A stretch of DNA of 24,291 nt, taken from contig CAZHNG010000065.1 in the NCBI GenBank assembly GCA_964533785.1, positions 1 through 24,291 of the forward strand. The letters are read 5' to 3'. This DNA is from JANQRV01 sp964533785. GTDB taxonomy: Bacteria > Bacteroidota > Bacteroidia > Chitinophagales > Saprospiraceae. The notes under the pieces were generated by a model. The model saw nothing but the letters and a program-made list of their open reading frames with translations, had not been told where the DNA came from and made no database searches. The position numbers were made by a program, and so were the translations under genes. The number at the start of each line of letters is the position of its first letter. The stretch's first letter is position 1. Below, one piece after another: positions 22,940 to 24,291 of the stretch.

Positions 22940-24155
22940 AATCTATGTATTTAACGTCTTTCCATTCGATATATTCCGGCTTACTGCCCGTCATCCTCAT
23001 TACTATTCCGTGATTCCCGGCAGCCACATCTGCCTCTTCCCCAAGTAGAAACTGTTGGCCATCGTTTAGGTGAACCATGGAAAACATATCATTTTGCGGT
23101 TCGATTTTCACGATCTTGCTGAAGGGAATGGCATAGTCAAAGTCGTTGTTCTTGCCGTTAAGAAATTCCAGATCATAGATTTCATCGAGGTCGTAGACGA
23201 TCTGTCCCCGGTAGCAATAACCCGTCCGGGTATATACCGATCCTCTCAGCAGTGAGGGAGCAGCAAATTCATGATAGGTACGGGGAGGCACTTCAGGCGT
23301 TGTAAATGCAGCGGAAATAAAATTTTTCCACCGAACCGTCAGTTTTCCAAAAGAAAGATTACGGATCATAATACCCCGGTTGCGTTTACTTACGTCATGG
23401 TGATTATTGAGGAAAATGGTACGGCCTGATTTTAAGGTGATGAGCGATCCATCTTCCTGTGCTTTTAATTTGACAATGTCTTCGAAGTTAATATCTATCA
23501 GCACCCCTTTATTCCAGCCGCTGATCAGGTCTTTACCCAAGCATTCCTCCATATCCCAGGTGATATACCCTTCGTATAAGCCCATAGTAGTAAGTATCTT
23601 ACCGTAAACAGGTGCTCCTAAAGGACTGACAAAACCCTCGGGTGTCGGTTGAAATTGAATACTTTGGATTTTTTCAAATTGGAGTTCCAGTTTTCCAACG
23701 GTTTTATCGTAGATGACAATATTTTCGTGCAGATCACCGCGGCCGTCCATAGCCAATTCAATACTTTCACCGTTCTTGAGAGTGAGGAGGACGATCTGAT
23801 CAGAAACGGTTTTCATCCGTTGAATATTTCCAAAATGACAGCGGAAAGGAAATTTCTGTTTTGGGCTTTTGTCTTCCCATAAACTCATAAATCCGAGGGT
23901 GAATTCCCCATCGCGACTTTCGATCTTATTGATTTCAGCTTTGGTCAAAAGGTTTTGGGCCGGACGTTCGTGCTTGGATGCATCGAAAATATCATCCCAA
24001 AAGGCTTCTTCCTTTTGCCACCGGATCTGCCCTTCGTATTGTGCGCCGTTCTTCAGCTTAATGGTACCGTAAATAATGCCTTGCTCTACTTGTGCTAATA
24101 AAAATAAAGGCACAAAAAGGCTAAGTGCTATGAATGAAAAGGTGGACTGTATCAT
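22929..24155 (-). CDS. Secreted triple-repeat protein coupled to a two-component system
   Basis: The 408-residue protein has a type I signal peptide (cleavage near LLA-QV, residue 21). The mature part is built from three diverged repeats of about 110-150 residues, each opening with 'G.I....G..Y.G.I.WD.EE'. They begin at about residue 29 (YGTIKLKNGAQYEGQIRW), 183 (YGKILTTMGLYEGYITWDME) and 306 (RGSVYTRTGYCYRGQIVYDL). Repeats 2 and 3 also share a later 'I.F..I..I.......... L..G....L.....V...N.GI.I' segment. All-beta character suggests a small barrel or propeller-like array. I know of no named domain for it. It overlaps the kinase gene by 11 bp and heads the operon, so it may sense or relay a periplasmic signal to the kinase (inference). 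Confidence 0.7.
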   Translation of the reverse strand: MIQSTFSFIALSLFVPLFLLAQVEQGIIYGTIKLKNGAQYEGQIRWQKEEAFWDDIFDASKHERPAQNLLTKAEINKIESRDGEFTLGFMSLWEDKSPKQKFPFRCHFGNIQRMKTVSDQIVLLTLKNGESIELAMDGRGDLHENIVIYDKTVGKLELQFEKIQSIQFQPTPEGFVSPLGAPVYGKILTTMGLYEGYITWDMEECLGKDLISGWNKGVLIDINFEDIVKLKAQEDGSLITLKSGRTIFLNNHHDVSKRNRGIMIRNLSFGKLTVRWKNFISAAFTTPEVPPRTYHEFAAPSLLRGSVYTRTGYCYRGQIVYDLDEIYDLEFLNGKNNDFDYAIPFSKIVKIEPQNDMFSMVHLNDGQQFLLGEEADVAAGNHGIVMRMTGSKPEYIEWKDVKYIDFEK

Positions 24156-24228
24156 GCAATGTCGTGTTTAAATTTAATAGACTTTGAGTAAGGAAGAAGC
24201 CAGATATCATCTGTCTGCCAACCCTGCC

Positions 24229-24252
24229 ATAGCCGTCCACGTAGGGCCCGCC
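24229..24252 (+). repeat. Dispersed repeat copy 2 (24 bp)
   Basis: Identical to 13453-13476, upstream of the triple-repeat gene. The window ends in the following catggag/aaaaagaaaaa block, matching the pattern at 13621-13658. No clear promoter was found in 24156-24228. Confidence 0.7.
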
Positions 24253-24291
24253 TGGGCAAACGTTTGAGAGCATGGAGCCTAAAAAGAAAAA

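Noticed and set aside
1..24291. CRISPR arrays, rRNA genes and known riboswitches
   Set aside because: I saw no regularly spaced direct repeats, rRNA segments or recognisable aptamer cores.

Overview
The window looks like a Bacteroidota chromosome, probably a Saprospirales/Lewinella-type member (inference). The evidence is a TonB-dependent receptor with an STN domain paired with a DUF4249 lipoprotein, an ECF sigma/FecR pair, a SMUG2-type glycosylase, LytS/LytTR signalling, several lipoproteins, and promoter motifs of the Bacteroidota type (TTTG, about 20 nt, TAnnTTTG) instead of Shine-Dalgarno-led signals. It falls into two parts that meet at a tRNA-Gln(TTG) gene at 7770-7840 on the minus strand.

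Positions 1-7769 are accessory DNA. The stretch is visibly more AT-rich and full of mobile-element debris. A 3.5 kb segment (236-3752) is bounded by perfect 24-bp inverted repeats of IS66-end type but has no working transposase. It carries a near-identical 181-bp scrap of IS66 tnpC, an ArdA antirestriction gene, a small XRE-type regulator, an antitoxin-like gene broken by an in-frame TAG, a two-gene overlapping operon of unknown function with its own good promoter, and the 3' end of an ISL3-type element. To its right a complete IS66 element (4063-6570, tnpA-tnpB-tnpC, 16-bp perfect ends) lies between two unrelated genes that converge on it. Both have lost their 3' ends, and the element has no target duplication, which suggests a deletion or recombination at the element. 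The island lies on the 3' side of the tRNA gene, the usual side for tRNA-integrated islands.

Positions 7770-24291 look like core chromosome. In order they hold an Ig-like/Big_5 lipoprotein, a cell-surface signalling and uptake locus on the minus strand (ECF sigma, FecR, 426 bp of repeat-rich spacer, FecA-like receptor, DUF4249 lipoprotein), a divergent SMUG2-like DNA glycosylase, a lipoprotein amidase, a polytopic GT-C-like membrane protein, an outer-membrane beta-barrel protein, and a translationally coupled three-gene operon. That operon encodes a secreted protein with three repeats, a LytS-type histidine kinase and a LytTR response regulator.

The best candidates for something undescribed are the two-gene module at 2124-3418 (a conserved-looking 180-aa protein plus a helical protein fused to two DUF1508/YegP-like repeats, next to ardA inside a non-autonomous mobile unit) and the triple-repeat periplasmic protein locked into an operon with a LytS/LytTR pair at 21118-24155. 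No CRISPR array, rRNA or riboswitch was seen.
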